From assembly GCA_963693315.1 (NCBI GenBank), contig OY856187.1, positions 427,351,638 through 427,415,637 of the forward strand: a stretch of DNA of 64,000 bases, read 5' to 3'. Position 1 is the stretch's first letter, and every line of letters starts with the position of its first letter. Positions 1-11,889 of this stretch are shown piece by piece. Below the pieces are notes generated by a model. It was given only the letters and a program-made list of their open reading frames with translations, was not told where the DNA came from and did not search any database. Both the position numbers and the translations under genes were made by a program. This DNA comes from Diogma glabrata. Its lineage: Eukaryota; Arthropoda; Insecta; Diptera; Cylindrotomidae.

Positions 1-814
1 TTGGTTTTTGCTTATGTCTTTTTATTTTATTCTGGATAGATAGCTAGTGATCATCATTATAGATTTTTTTTAAATTCATTTGTTGTAGAGAACAAATTAA
101 AAATAATAATATTGTACGTCATTTTGGTATTCAATGAATTTTCAGAGTGACTTTGCCTTTCAATTTGTATATAAACATAGTTATGTACATACTTTTTTTT
201 TATAATGTTGATTCTTTTGTTAAGAAACCGAACGATTCTGCGCAAGTTAGAATAAAAAAAATTAAAAGCCCTAACTCCAAGTATGTATATATAAGAGAAG
301 CTGGTTAGTTGTATAAATTGATTTTTATATATACATATGTATGTACAACTTTTATTTTAGGGTTGGAATATATAACAGTACATACTTTATTTTTTCGGGT
401 TTTCGTATCTTTGCCTGTTCTGCTGTTAAGTACCAAAGTAATTTGAAATAAATATAACAATGTACATAAAAAGCGGAAGGATAAAGTTTCAATTACTTTT
501 TTATTTGTGAATTCTGAGCTTTTCTTTTGTTTTAAGATATAAAGAAATAATGTATGAATTGGTTTGTCAAGGGTTTTTTGTTATTTTCAAAAGTTTGTTT
601 ATTTAGCTGTAGTAGATGGTTGAAATATAATCTGTTTTATTTATTGTTTGAACTTTGATTTATTATAAACCGTTAATTTCGTGGACTAGAAGAGTCAAAT
701 TTAGTTGTACGTATAGTAGTGCAAGAGCCTATATGATGATTGATGAAACATATGTACCTTAGAAACTTATCAGATTTTTTTTTGTTCCAAAATTAACACA
801 CAATAACATATACA
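1..814. repeat. Flank of hAT copy A, duplicated at 19465-20277
   Basis: No gene is recognised here. The stretch matches 19465-20277 almost base for base (offset about 19464), and both copies run directly into the same hAT left end. It is therefore single-copy-like flanking DNA present twice, either through segmental duplication or because the same locus was assembled twice. The short frames inside it are AT-rich and resemble nothing I know. Confidence 0.85.
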
Positions 815-856
815 CAGTGGCGTAGCTAGGGGGGGGGGGGCGGGGGCGGTCCACCC

Positions 857-886
857 CGGGTGTCACCCGTCTTGGGGTGACACCCG
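857..886. repeat. GC-rich subterminal hairpin of the hAT left end
   Basis: A perfect 12 bp inverted repeat (CGGGTGTCACCC, with a 6 nt loop) lies about 40 bp inside the terminus, after a G-run and a GGGGGCGG stretch. The GTGACACC core recurs at about 1290-1318 and near the right end at 7540-7575. In hAT elements such subterminal repeats commonly serve as transposase-binding sites; that role is inferred here. Confidence 0.6.
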
Positions 887-2272
887 ACCGTAAAAAACTT
901 AAACAAACCATCCCAATGTTTTCAGCGATAAATTACTTAGAAACCGTTTTAACCAGGTTATCCATTTAATTTTAATTTATAAATTGTGATAACTTATAAA
1001 TGTATCCTAAAAATGTGTTCTATTGGTTCAAAAAGAATCTATTCTACTTTTTAAAATTTTTGAGTTATTACTTGAAATAAAACTTTAACAATATTAATCG
1101 AATCAACATGTTGAGCATTGAATACCATCCCATCATCACAATTACTCAATAGCTTTGAATATTCCTATAGATACCATATTGACTTTTTTTACGGTATACT
1201 ACTTAGTATGCAAGAATGATTCTTTAACGACCAGGTCTGAAAACACATATGCTGAATAATGTATAGGAAAAGTGGTTTACGTCGATAATGTGGCACCCTG
1301 TGTCGATAGGGTGTCACCTTTGAGTTACAATGTCTCTATTCCAAAATTATTTCTAAAATATCAGTTTAACTTTACTGCCTAATATGTTTTACATTTCAAA
1401 CGAATTAATCAATCAAATCACCGTGTTTGTAAATGATCTCAAAATAATTTTTTTTCCTTTATAATGAAACTCAAGGAATAAATTGGAATAGATCGTTTTT
1501 CAATGGACACAAAAATAATTACTGTGGAATAAAATGGCAGTTATGCAATTACTGCAGTTTTACAAATTTTTTTAGGTAGATGCATACTCATACTGTTTGT
1601 TTTCAGTTTTATATATTTATATATTTGAATTAAATGAAAGTTCATCATTTAAAATTACATTTTGTTGGGTTTTAAATTCCTTGTAAATTTCAAACTCATC
1701 AAGTGATTCTTTTAGAGATCCTTGGCTACATCAATGTAAAGCCTTCAAATTTTTTTTAAAAGTGGTGTAGCTATTGTTATTAACTATGTAAATGGTTTGC
1801 AAAAATAGACTTTAAATTTTGTTTATTTTTTTTCTTAGTAAGGTATTCCTTAAATCAGTCTTTGAAACATTTTCCGGTTTTCCCGATGTAAAATTTTTCA
1901 CAAAAATCACATTTAATTTTGTAAATTATTGAGCATGATTCTAATTGGATATTTAATTTTGGTTTCAATTCTTTATACAAAATATCATTTAGGATTTTAT
2001 ACTTATATTTTTTAAATAGTTCCTTATAATATTAGGTATATGATTTGTATAATCCATTTTATCAAATATTATTTAATATAAGTTGTTACAAGGAAATTTA
2101 AATAAATTAATTTTCTTGGCGGTGTATTTAGTCGTTAACACAGTGTACTTATTATGAACTAGACATATATGTATCCTACAAATATATTTAGAATTAATGC
2201 TTTGCTGATAGTAGGTCTATAATTAAAAATATTTTTTTAGATTTCATTTAGCAAATATCCCAAAAAATAATT

Positions 2273-3387
2273 ATGCCACGAGGAGTTCATACTTCTTAAA
2301 GAAAAAGTAGGTTCCAGCAGAGGAATACCAAACAGGCTAAAATAGATGCAGTTCAGAGCATATCTGGATCCATCTATAAATATGTTACAAAACCCGATGA
2401 TATCCAAGTTTCATCAAAAGAAACTGATTCTCACGTTGATGCAACGAATGTTTCAGAGAATATTGGCTTTGGCTCCTCTTCGGAAAGCAACAGCGACAAT
2501 ATAGAATTAATAATGATAACCTATGATGAAGACGAATTAGAAAGAACTACTGAAAATGACAGGTGAATCACTTCAGAACTGAAGAGATGTATCACATTGG
2601 AATATACTCGTCTTTGATAATGTTCGCATTGAAATCATAAAAAAAGGAAGTGAACATTTTCAAAATAGAGAATGGTCGTTTGCTACTGTATCTAGATACG
2701 GGTTGGACATAAAAGGTGATGTTCGCCATCTTTCTAAAGAATGGTATAATAAAGTGATGCCTTATGGTGAAAAAATTCTGCGGTCATGGATGGTTTATTC
2801 TCCTTTAAATAATAACCTGTACTGCTTCTGCTGTCGTATATTGGCTGTCACCAATAGTAATAATACAAAATCTACGACTGGATTTCAGAAGTGGTGGAAA
2901 CTAAATCCCAAAGTAAACGACCATGAAACTTCAAATGAACATCTGGAGAATTTTTAAAAGTGGCAAACTTTGGAAATGAGGTTAAAATTTCATAAAACGA
3001 TAGGAGACACAGCCTTGTCTTGCAATTAATGTATAATGGAAAACAGAAGTCCCGATAATTGGATATAACTTTGTTTTTATTTAAACAAAACCTAGCATTT
3101 CGTTGACATGATGAAGGACAAAGTTCTTCAAATAAAGGTAATTATTCAGAACTAGTCAATCTATTGTCAAAGTATGATGTAGTGTTAAAAGTACACATTA
3201 TAAATTTGGAGCATGGTAAATCACCAAAAGTATCATATTTGTCACCAGATATACAAAATGAGTTCATAAATGTTTTAGCGAACCGCGTAAAGTTTAAGCT
3301 TGTCAACGAAATTAAATCGGTTAAATATTTTGGAATTATGTTTAATAGCACACCTGACATTTTACATATTGATCAAATGTCAGAAGT
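2273..3387 (+). pseudogene. hAT transposase, N-terminal part (copy A), broken
   Basis: A likely start ATG at 2273 opens MPRGVHTS and meets a stop at once; the same early lesion is present in copies B and C. Downstream, 2703-2957 reads a TTF/ZMYM-type zinc-finger region (WMVYSPLNNNLYCFCCRI, then TTGFQKWWKLNPKV and HETSNEHLENF). 3164-3387 reads the start of the DUF4371-like RNase H fold (KYFGIMFNSTPDILHIDQMS). Frames are separated by stops and shifts, so no protein can be made. This domain order is that of ZMYM1-like hAT transposases, which cut and paste DNA in the nucleus. The gap removes the rest. Confidence 0.8.
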
Positions 3388-3587
3388 NNNNNNNNNNNNN
3401 NNNNNNNNNNNNNNNNNNNNNNNNNNNNNNNNNNNNNNNNNNNNNNNNNNNNNNNNNNNNNNNNNNNNNNNNNNNNNNNNNNNNNNNNNNNNNNNNNNNN
3501 NNNNNNNNNNNNNNNNNNNNNNNNNNNNNNNNNNNNNNNNNNNNNNNNNNNNNNNNNNNNNNNNNNNNNNNNNNNNNNNNNNNNNNN
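3388..3587. other. Assembly gap (200 N)
   Basis: Exactly 200 N, the same size as the other two gaps, so the length is a placeholder. The sequence after it restarts at a hAT position (equivalent to about 1241) that lies upstream of where the sequence before it stopped, so the join brings together two different element copies. Confidence 0.97.
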
Positions 3588-4649
3588 AAACACATATGCT
3601 GAATAATGTATAGGAAAAGTGGTTTACGTCGATAATGTGGCACCCTTTGTCGATAGGGTGGCACCCTTGAGTTACAATGTCTCTATTCCAACATTATTTC
3701 TAAAATATCCGCTTAACCTTACTACCTAATATATGTTTTACATTTCAAACAAATTAATTGCAAACACCTAAGGAAACTAACAAACAATCAAATTACCGTG
3801 TTTGTAAATGATCTCAAAATAATTTTTTTTCCTTTATCTTGAAACTCAAAGAATAAATTGAAATAGATCGTTTTTCAATGGACACAAAAATAATTACTGT
3901 AGAATAAAATGGCAGTTATGCAATTACTGCAGTTTTGCAAATTTTTGTAGGTTGATACTCATACTGTTTGTTTTCAGTTTTATATATTTATATATTTGAA
4001 TTATGTAAATGAAAGTTTATCATTTAAAATTACATTTTGTTGGGTTTTAAATCCCTTGGAAATTTCAAACTCATCAAGTGATTCTTTTAAAGATCCTTGG
4101 CTACATAAATGTAAAGCCTTCAATTTTTTTTAAAAGTGGTGTAGCTATTGTTATTAACTATGTAAATGGTTTGCAAAAATAAACTTTAAATTTTGTTTAT
4201 TTTTCTTCTTAGGCAGGTATTCCTTAAATCAGTCTTTAAAACATTTTCCGGTTTTCCCGATGTAAAATTTTTCACAAAAATCACATTCAATTTTGTAAAT
4301 TATTGAGCATGATTCTAATTGGATATTTAATTTTGGTTTCAATTCTTTATATAAAATATCTTTTAGGATTTCATACTTATATTTTTTTAAATAGTTCCTT
4401 ATAATATTAGGCTATGATTTGTATATTCCATTTTATCAAATATTATTTAATATAAGTTGTTACAAGGAAATTTAAATAAATTAATTTTCTTGGCGGTGTA
4501 TTTAGTCGTTAACACAGTGTACTTATTATGAACTATGTACCTATTATGTATCCTACAAATATATTTAGAATTAATGCTTTGCTGATACCTATACTATGAT
4601 TAAAAATATTTTTTTAGATTTCGTTTAGCAAATATCCCAAAAAATAAAT

Positions 4650-7475
4650 ATGCCACGAGGAGTTCATACTTTTTAAAGAAAAAGTTGGTTCCAGCAGAGA
4701 AAGACCAAATCTATAAATATGTTACGATGATATCCAAGGTTCATCAAAAGAAACTGATTATCACGTTGATGCAACGAATGTTTCAGAGAATATTGGCTCA
4801 TCTTCGGAAAGTAACAACAACAATACAGAATTAATAATGATAACTTATGATGACGAATTAGAAAGGAATAATGAAAATGACAGTGATAATGCCGCTAATG
4901 CTTCTACTATTGAAGACAGTATTTGCATGGGTGAATCACTTCAGGACTTAAGAGATGTATCACATTGGAATATACTCGCATTGAAATCATAAAAAACGAA
5001 AGTGAACATTTTCAAAATAGAGAAGGGTCGTTTGTTACTGTATCTAGACACGGGTTAGACATAAAGGTGATGTTCACCATCTTTCTAAAGAATGGTTTTA
5101 TAAAATGATGAATAATGGTGAAAAAATTCTACGGCCATGGATTGTTTATTCTCCTGTAAATAATAACTTGCGTCCTGTATTGCTTCTGTTGTCGTGTATT
5201 TGCTGTCACCAATAATAATAATACAAAATCAACATTTACTACTGGATATCAGAAGCGGTGGAAACTAAATCCCAAAGTGGCCGAGCATGAAACGTCAAAT
5301 GAACATCTGGAGAATTTTGAAAAGTGGAAAACTTTGGAAATGAGGTTAAAAATTCATAAAACGATACGAGACGCAGCAATTAATATATAATAAAAAACAG
5401 AAGAGGAAACATCTTTTATCAAGATTATTGGATATAACTTTGTTTTTATCTAAACAAAACCCAGCATTTCATGGACATGATGAAGGACAAAGTTCTTCAA
5501 ATAAAGGCAATTTCTTAGAACTAACCACTAACCTTTGACTATTGTCAAAGTATGATGTAGTGTTAAAAGAACACATTTTGAATTTGGAGCATGGCAAATC
5601 ACCAAAAGTATCATATTTGTCACCAGTTATACAAAATGAGTTCATAAATGTTTTAGCGATCCACGTAAAGTTCAAGCTTGTCAACGAAATTAAATCGGTT
5701 AAATATTTTGGAATTATGTTTGATAGCACACCTGACATTTCACATATTGATCAAATGTCAGAAGTGATTCGTTATGTGAAAATTGATGGTAGTAAAGTGG
5801 AAATCAAGGAAGTATTCCTTGGATTTTTTCCTTTACGTGGAAAAAAGCCGCTGATTTAAGCGATGAAATTCTTACACTGAAAAAAAAAATTGAAGCAATG
5901 ATAACCTCATCTCGAAGATGGCAGTTTATTATTCATGCAAAGAAAAGATATTTACCAACAATTTCACCGTGATTGGGACAACTACTCAGTACTCAGTAAC
6001 ATTTTCCTGATAACAGAATGAGGTGTAATTAAAATATAAAGTGCTATCCAATATAACAGTAGTTGAATAAAGTTAATAACTATTTCCATGAAAACATATT
6101 TTTTTGGCCTTATATCATGAATTTTTCATTTTAAAATTTAAGTATTTGAGATTAATTGAACTATATTTTATTTTCACATAAATATTTCATGTGATTGTCT
6201 CAACTGCATCGGCTTATCATTGTACGGTTGTTGAATCAATCTCGTATTTCGTTCGCCATATCTGCCCACACGGTGAGGTTGAGACAACTGCATTTCGATT
6301 GGAAATAGGACATGTTTTTTTCAGTGTAAAATCTTGAAAATGATGGTATAGATGTTATGAATTGTCGCTCCCAAAGGTTATGATAATGCAGCTATTATGA
6401 GTAGTATACATGGAGAAGTGCAAGCTATTATTAAAGCAAAACATAACAAAGCAATTTTTGTGGGCTGCAAAGATCATTCAATTAATTTATACGGCCAACA
6501 CTCGTCAGTGGAAGCCAATTTACTTGTTTTTCTGCTTCGACTAGCCGCTGGGAAGTACTTGCTAAACACAACAAAGCAACAGTTAAAATACTCTTAACAG
6601 CGCATTGGAGTGCTCATTATGCTGCAGTAAAAGTATTGGCCGAAAACTTTGATGGGATTGTGGCTGAAATTGAGAAGTTAAGTGATCAACAAGAAAATGT
6701 AGACACTTGAGGCGCTGCACAGAACCTTATCAATGCAGCATGTGATTTTACGTTTCTTTGCTATCTTTTGTTTTGGAATGATATTCTAAGAGAAATAATA
6801 TCTGTGCTCAGATTGGATTGCAAAGCACGGGCTTGAATATTGATCAATTAGCTACAAAAATAGAGTCAATTCATAACGAAGTCTCATTGTAGAAGAGGCA
6901 ATAGATCTTGCTGCGAAAAAATCGGAGGACTATGACATTCCAATGGAAAGCCGAATTCGTCATAAAAACGCAAAAGACGAACGGGTGGTGAGTTTGCACC
7001 TGATGTTGAACTGACACTGAGAGCTCAACTTAAAAAGGACATGTTGGAATGTCTTGACCGATTCAGTGTTGAACTCCGAACTAGACTGAAGTCAGTTCAA
7101 GATTTAGCTTCATTGTTCGAGGTTGTGCAGACAAACACTTAGCTTTTGGCGAACAGTGAAGAGTTAAAATTATCGGTATCAAAATTTACTGGTTTTTATG
7201 ATGCGGTATTGGCAACAGAACTCCTCATAGAGATACAAAGGGTGAGGTGGCATTTAATAGCGGCCAATGTTACAGTTTCTAACTGGGTGTACCTAGACTT
7301 TTTGAAATTCACCGTAGAATGGGATTTTTTAGAATTTCTTCCGAATCTTACGGTCGCACTAAAGTTATTTATGACTATTTGCGTATTAGTGGCTTCGTGT
7401 GAGAGGAGTTTCAGCAAATTAAAATTAGATAAAAATTACTTGCGGGCTTATAATAATAATGTTCATTTGTATTAA
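4650..7475 (+). pseudogene. hAT transposase (copy B), broken by frameshifts and a MITE
   Basis: ATG at 4650 (MPRGVHTF then stop). Recognisable blocks in order: TTF/ZMYM zinc-finger remnant at about 5050-5340; DUF4371-like block at 5542-5859 (KYFGIMFDSTPDISHIDQMS, EIKEVFLGFFPL); interruption by the MITE; then a block at 6397-6597 (MSSIHGEVQAIIKAKHNKAI, FVGCKDHSINLYG); a block at 6600-6770 equivalent to HWSAHYAAVKVLAENFDG; and the C-terminal hAT dimerisation region at 7146-7475 (FMTICVLVASCERSFSKLKL). The last block is the family signature. Multiple stops and shifts make it non-functional. Copies A, B and C share the early stop and B and C share the MITE, so the lineage amplified in an already defective state. 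Confidence 0.85.
5875..6326. mobile_element. MITE with CACTGAAAAAAA termini, inside the hAT coding region
   Basis: The termini are CACTGAAAAAAA and its inverted complement TTTTTTTCAGTG, flanked by TA on both sides (5873-5874 and 6327-6328), as expected for Tc1/mariner-type target duplication. It sits between a hAT frame ending SDEILTL and one beginning KILENDGIDVMNC. Removing it conceptually restores continuity of the surrounding frame. The interior has no coding potential. The same insertion is in copy C at 22956-23442. Confidence 0.72.
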
Positions 7476-7747
7476 TTTAAAAAAATTATAAATTACGTTT
7501 ATCGACTTTTTATTATTATTGACAGTTTTTATTTTTGGGGTGACACCACAATATCCGCCCCGGGTGCCACCCATGCTAGCTACGCCACTGCCAAGTTCAC
7601 CAAAGTTTTCGCGAAATTTGCATTTTTTTGAACTGATTATATCAAAAAGTAAGGTTATGTTCGTGTTCAGCAAGCAAAGATACATCAGAAAAAGGTTTTA
7701 ACTAAATGATCTATTGATTTAACAAATCAGAGAGACGTGACCACAAT

Positions 7748-7874
7748 GGCTAAAAAACAACGTTCATCAACACCTCGGAACGCATGTTGTTGTGGAACCT
7801 ATTTATTTTAAAAGGTATCTATGTGTTGTTATGACACATATTGTAATTCCTAAACACAACACTTTTAAAAATAA
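7748..7874 (+). mobile_element. LINE 3' tail, plus strand (copy 1)
   Basis: A 5'-truncated non-LTR retrotransposon end. It opens with codons equivalent to VHQHLGTHVVVEP, homologous to the C-terminal residues of the LINE at 10304-10857, and continues into the same 3' UTR (TGTTATGACACATATTGTAA, then CACAACACTT and an A-rich end). It is a dead-on-arrival copy with no function of its own. Confidence 0.7.
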
Positions 7875-8231
7875 CATCAACAAAACTATTCTTTGACGTT
7901 GAGGAGTTTGATTTGCAGCCGCCATATTGATCCGCCATTAAGGACAATGGAACACAGTTTATGAAACTCTCGAATCATAGCTTCAATTTGAGCCATAAAC
8001 AAACTTTCAACAACTAATAGATTTTGAGCACAGTCTTGATCCCTTTGACGTGTATCATTCCAAACATATAGGTCAAAATCACGAATTTTCAACCAGAAAT
8101 TCGGTTTTTTTTAACACAAATTTTTTATTTGTTTTAACTTTTTTTACAGTGGGAGACAAAAAAAAACAACATTTCATATAGTAGAGAATTTTTTGTAATC
8201 GCTAGTGGTTCTCCCCTTAAGCTAGGGCTAA

Positions 8232-8787
8232 TTTTAAAAACCACGAGTTTGATATTATGTTCAATTTGATGTATTTCACGAACTACTTAACGCCTTTTAA
8301 TTTTTTTTGTTTTGCTAATAAAAGTCTTTTTTTAGTTAAAATAAATACAATTACAATTTTTGATTAGTTGTTATAATAAAAAGAATTAAAAAATTAATTA
8401 ATTAATTAATCTTCGTTGAATTTTATTTTTTGCCTCATAATTTCATTACTTTTCTACATAATACCAAAGATTTAGATTTTGGCGATTTTTTTTAAAACCA
8501 TGGAAATTTATAAAAAAAACTTCATCTTTATAGATTTATTCAAAAATTTCTATAATTTCCAAAAAATATCGCCAAAACCTAAATTTTATGAATTAATAAA
8601 GTTTTAAAATTATAGAAGAAAATATAAAAAACGATCAATGAGGTTTTGCGTAGTTAATTGTTAAAAAATTATAACTTAAAATATTATTATCAAAATCTTT
8701 CTTTAACCTTTAAACACAACAAAAAAATTTAAAATCTGTACAGTAGCTTATTAAATTAAACATTTATAGAACTCATGGTTTTTAAAA
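8232..8787. repeat. Possible foldback element
   Basis: The outer arms TTTTAAAAACCACGAGTTT (from 8232) and AACTCATGGTTTTTAAAA (from 8770) are imperfect inverted complements. An inner pair around a TTTTGGCGAT core (about 8469-8495 and 8560-8590) is also inverted. Low complexity makes this uncertain. It could be a decayed foldback MITE. Confidence 0.4.
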
Positions 8788-9460
8788 AGTAACCGTAGTT
8801 ATAAAAGGACAAAAAAATAATTGTTCATGGGCAGAACTAAACCAAAGGAGAAATGCTTGTGTTTCAAGACTCAAATTATTTAAATTCAACGCCTCAACGG
8901 GAGCTATATTTCTTAATTTACAACAGTAGAGGAAACCATAAGGTTACAAATTGGTAAATATAAACAAGCAGCATGTAAGTTTGGTGAAAAAGTTGATAAA
9001 TATTTATTTTTTAAATTTTTTTACAGACCGAAAAAGATTTAAAATGGCAAAGTAAGATGAAAACTAAGAAACTTCCTCGAAGCCAATGCTCCAAGAAAAT
9101 GTAAAACCATTGAGTGACGTAGTAATTTTCTCAATATTACAGCAAAAAGGATAATCTGCAATTTTATTTCATTTAATACAAGTTACATTAATATCACATG
9201 AAGTGACGAAAAAAATGGAAACAGACATGTATTTTTATGCTTTAGTGTGCCGGATACCCAGAAATGTTTCCTTGTTTTTTGAGTAACTCCTGATATATTA
9301 GAGAAGAAACTGCGATTATAATTTAGTCCAACAAAAATCCATTCAACATACCGAATTCTAAAATATTGTAAAAAATTTTAACTATAAATTGTTTACAAAA
9401 TATAACAAATGTATGCAAAAAAGGGTTTTATTTATTAACGGGGTTCCCATATGATATATG

Positions 9461-9781
<321 letters not shown>

Positions 9782-10179
9782 ATTACAAAAAAATGTTATT
9801 AAATCCATAAATGCTTTTTGTTGATACTATAAAAGGGTTTGTTCTTTTTCTAAAACTTTTGTGAAAACAATTTAATAAATTGCATAAATTTCACAATAGC
9901 TTTGATAAACGAAAATATTTAGTTTGATGATTTCACAAAATATTTATTAAGCCAAAAAATGTTTCTGCCATTTTCATAATTTAATTTATAAACCTTACAA
10001 TCCTTTGTTATATGTGAATAAAAGAATTTGTAGTGCTTATAAATATTTTTTTTCACAATGACAATATATATTGTAAAAATGTAAATTTTACAAAAATTTT
10101 TGTGTGTTGTATATTTATAAAAAAATTGTAAAATGTATGTAGAATTTTATTAGTTTCACTTGTTTTTTTTTTTTGAGTG
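9782..10179 (-). mobile_element. Tc1/mariner-type MITE end (CACTCAAAAAAA family)
   Basis: Reverse-complement of this stretch begins CACTCAAAAAAA at 10179 and matches the left ~340 bp of the element starting at 11349, up to a shared CATTTATGGATTTAAT. A TA dinucleotide follows the terminus at 10180-10181. The other end is lost into the TA tract. It has no coding capacity. Confidence 0.6.
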
Positions 10180-11123
10180 TAGTCATTTTCGATTTCATTT
10201 TTTAAATATCTTAAAATATCAAGTAGCCTGGAAGTTTAGTTTCATACAATAAAACGAAATAAAGGAATGCAATTATTATTTGTTTGTGTTTTTTAGTTCA
10301 TTTAATTTTTTTTTTTTTTAATAAGAAGTGTTGTGTAGTAGGAATTACAAAATGTGTCACAACAACACATAGGTACCTTTTAAGACGTAGGTCCCACAAC
10401 AACATGCGTCTTGAGGTATAGGTGGACGCTTTTTTTAAATCTTTGTGGATTGAAGGCACTCGAGACTATTGATTCGGGCAAAGCATTCCATGTGTACGAT
10501 GTACGCACAAAGAAATCTCTTTGCATTCTATTACTATGACAGTGAGTAATCTCGACAGTTCGACCGCCCGCACAAACCGATTGACGAGTAAAACGGGGAA
10601 AAACATATGTCTGAGGCATTATGGACCTGATTTCATTCGAGCACTGCTGGTGACGATATTTATAAAAAACAACGAGATCAGCAACAGTGCGACGATGTTG
10701 CAGGGAATCAAAATCTAATGTTAAATCTCGATCACCAACAATTCGTATAGCTCGCTTTTGAACAGAGTCCAAAAGAGCCAGGATAGTAACAGATGCAGCG
10801 CCCCAAACTTGACAACAATACTCCATACAGGGACGAATATATGACTTATAAATGTGGAGTAAATAAAGGAAAATTTGTCATTATTAACCTAGATAATGTT
10901 TCATTATTATTATTGACCTAGCTTGAGAAAAATTTCTTTTCATTGGGGCATTCGAGTAAATAATGACGATTTCTCAAGTTAGTAGTTAAAAAAATATATT
11001 TTTTGTGAATTCCTAAACAAAAATAGTATATTATATAACAAGGTTGAAAAGTAAGATATTATTGACCGAAAACTTTTATATAATGGAAATGTTCGAGGTC
11101 TTTATTGGCCTTCTAAACCAAAG
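10180..11123. repeat. ~424 bp satellite unit R0 (interrupted by a LINE)
   Basis: Sequence such as AAATATCTTAAAATATCAAG, TTGACCTAG and AATGTTCGAGGTCT recurs in the same order in two tandem units at 16221-16980. Unit R0 carries a 5'-truncated LINE at 10304-10857, and the MITE just upstream is inserted into a TA of the same unit. Confidence 0.7.
10304..10857 (-). pseudogene. LINE ORF2 C-terminus plus 3' UTR (5'-truncated)
   Basis: Minus-strand frame from about 10857 to a stop at 10380: IYKSYIRPCMEYCCQVWGAA, then LDSVQKRAIRIVGD, FDSLQHRRTVADLVVFYKY and TWNALPESIV. This is the C-terminal region downstream of the reverse transcriptase in Jockey/CR1-like LINEs and is homologous to the LINEs at 43125 and 60833, but of a different subfamily. 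The frame is open from the truncation to the stop, so this copy is fairly young. A ~75 bp 3' UTR follows (TGTTGTTGTGACACATTTTG, then ACACAACACTT), ending in an A tract (T tract on the plus strand). Confidence 0.85.
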
Positions 11124-11822
11124 TATATGAACCGTTTTTTTTTGAAGTGGTATAAGTCCTTTTTTTCATATATTGAGATATTTAAGGATTTGCGTTTGCA
11201 TTAATATAAAAATATAGGCAAATGTAACTAAAGTTTTGTGATATTTTTCACACTTTAAACCTATTTAATTTTATTATGCAATAATATTTATTTAAAATTA
11301 AAAAGAAAATAATTGATTTTTTGGCTCCAAATGGACTTATGTCTTATACACTCAAAAAAAACTAAGTGTAACTAACAAAATTCTACATACGTTCTACAAT
11401 TTTTTTATAAATATACAACACACAAAAATTTTTGTTAAATTTACATTTTTACAATATATATTGTAGATATACAAAAAATTATTTGTAAGCACTACAAATT
11501 CTTCCAACAAAATAGTGTAAGCTTTATAATTAAATTGTAAAAATGCCCGAAACATTTTTGATTTTATTAAATGTTTTGTAAAATCCTCAAAATTAATTTT
11601 TATTTTCACAAAAGTTTTTGAAAAATAACAAATTTTTTTATTTGGTCAACAAAAGACATTTATGGATTTAATATTTACTTCACCACAATTTTAAATTGTG
11701 TGAAGTAATGCAATCTATCGTGAAAAAAAAAAATCTAACATACCCCAAATTTTGTTTTTTCTTTTGTTTTGGACCATCCTCTATCCAAATAGCCAATAAA
11801 AATTTTGGTGTACGTCTGTGTG

Positions 11823-11884
11823 TGGGTGGGTGGGTGGTTGGGTGGGTGGGTGGGTGGGTGGGTGGGTGGGTGGGTGGGTGGGTG
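11823..11884 (+). repeat. (GGGT)n simple repeat, G-rich
   Basis: About 15 GGGT units with one TTGG interruption. The plus strand could form G-quadruplexes. It marks the left edge of the higher-order tandem array. Frames through it (Gly-Trp-Val or Thr-His-Pro repeats) are artefacts. Confidence 0.95.
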
Positions 11885-11889
11885 AGTTT

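Larger units (their letters stand above)
815..3387 (+). mobile_element. hAT element, ZMYM1-like family, copy A (left half)
   Basis: The left terminal inverted repeat begins CAGTGGCGTAGCTAG at 815 and is matched by CTAGCTACGCCACTG at the right end of copy B (7576-7590). A run of G and a GC-rich hairpin follow the terminus. The element is cut by the assembly gap at 3388, so only about the first 2.6 kb is visible. Interior sequence is nearly identical to copy C (20278 on) and more diverged from copy B. The CAG-type terminus and the transposase family place it in the hAT superfamily. Flanking target duplications cannot be compared because the matching right end is not in the assembly. Confidence 0.85.
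3588..7590 (+). mobile_element. hAT element, ZMYM1-like family, copy B (lacks left end)
   Basis: Starts in the gap at the point equivalent to about 425 bp inside copy C and runs to a clear right terminus ending CTAGCTACGCCACTG at 7590, the inverted complement of the left end of copies A and C. This implies a full element of about 4.4 kb. The right subterminal region again has GGGGTGACACC and CCCCGGGTGCCACCC. The 8 bp after the end (ccaagttc) do not match the 8 bp before copy A (catataca), which supports A and B being separate insertions joined by the gap. A MITE is nested at 5875-6326. Confidence 0.88.
7591..9460. other. Intergenic stretch, no gene recognised
   Basis: AT-rich DNA between hAT copy B and the TA tract. 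Apart from the LINE tail at 7748-7874 and the weak foldback at 8232-8787, listed separately, nothing is recognisable. A 68-codon minus frame at 7886-8092 resembles no family I know. Confidence 0.6.

Noticed and set aside
3164..3664. Frames spanning the N runs (also 34970-35198 and 63783-63995)
   Set aside because: They consist mostly of unknown residues across assembly gaps.
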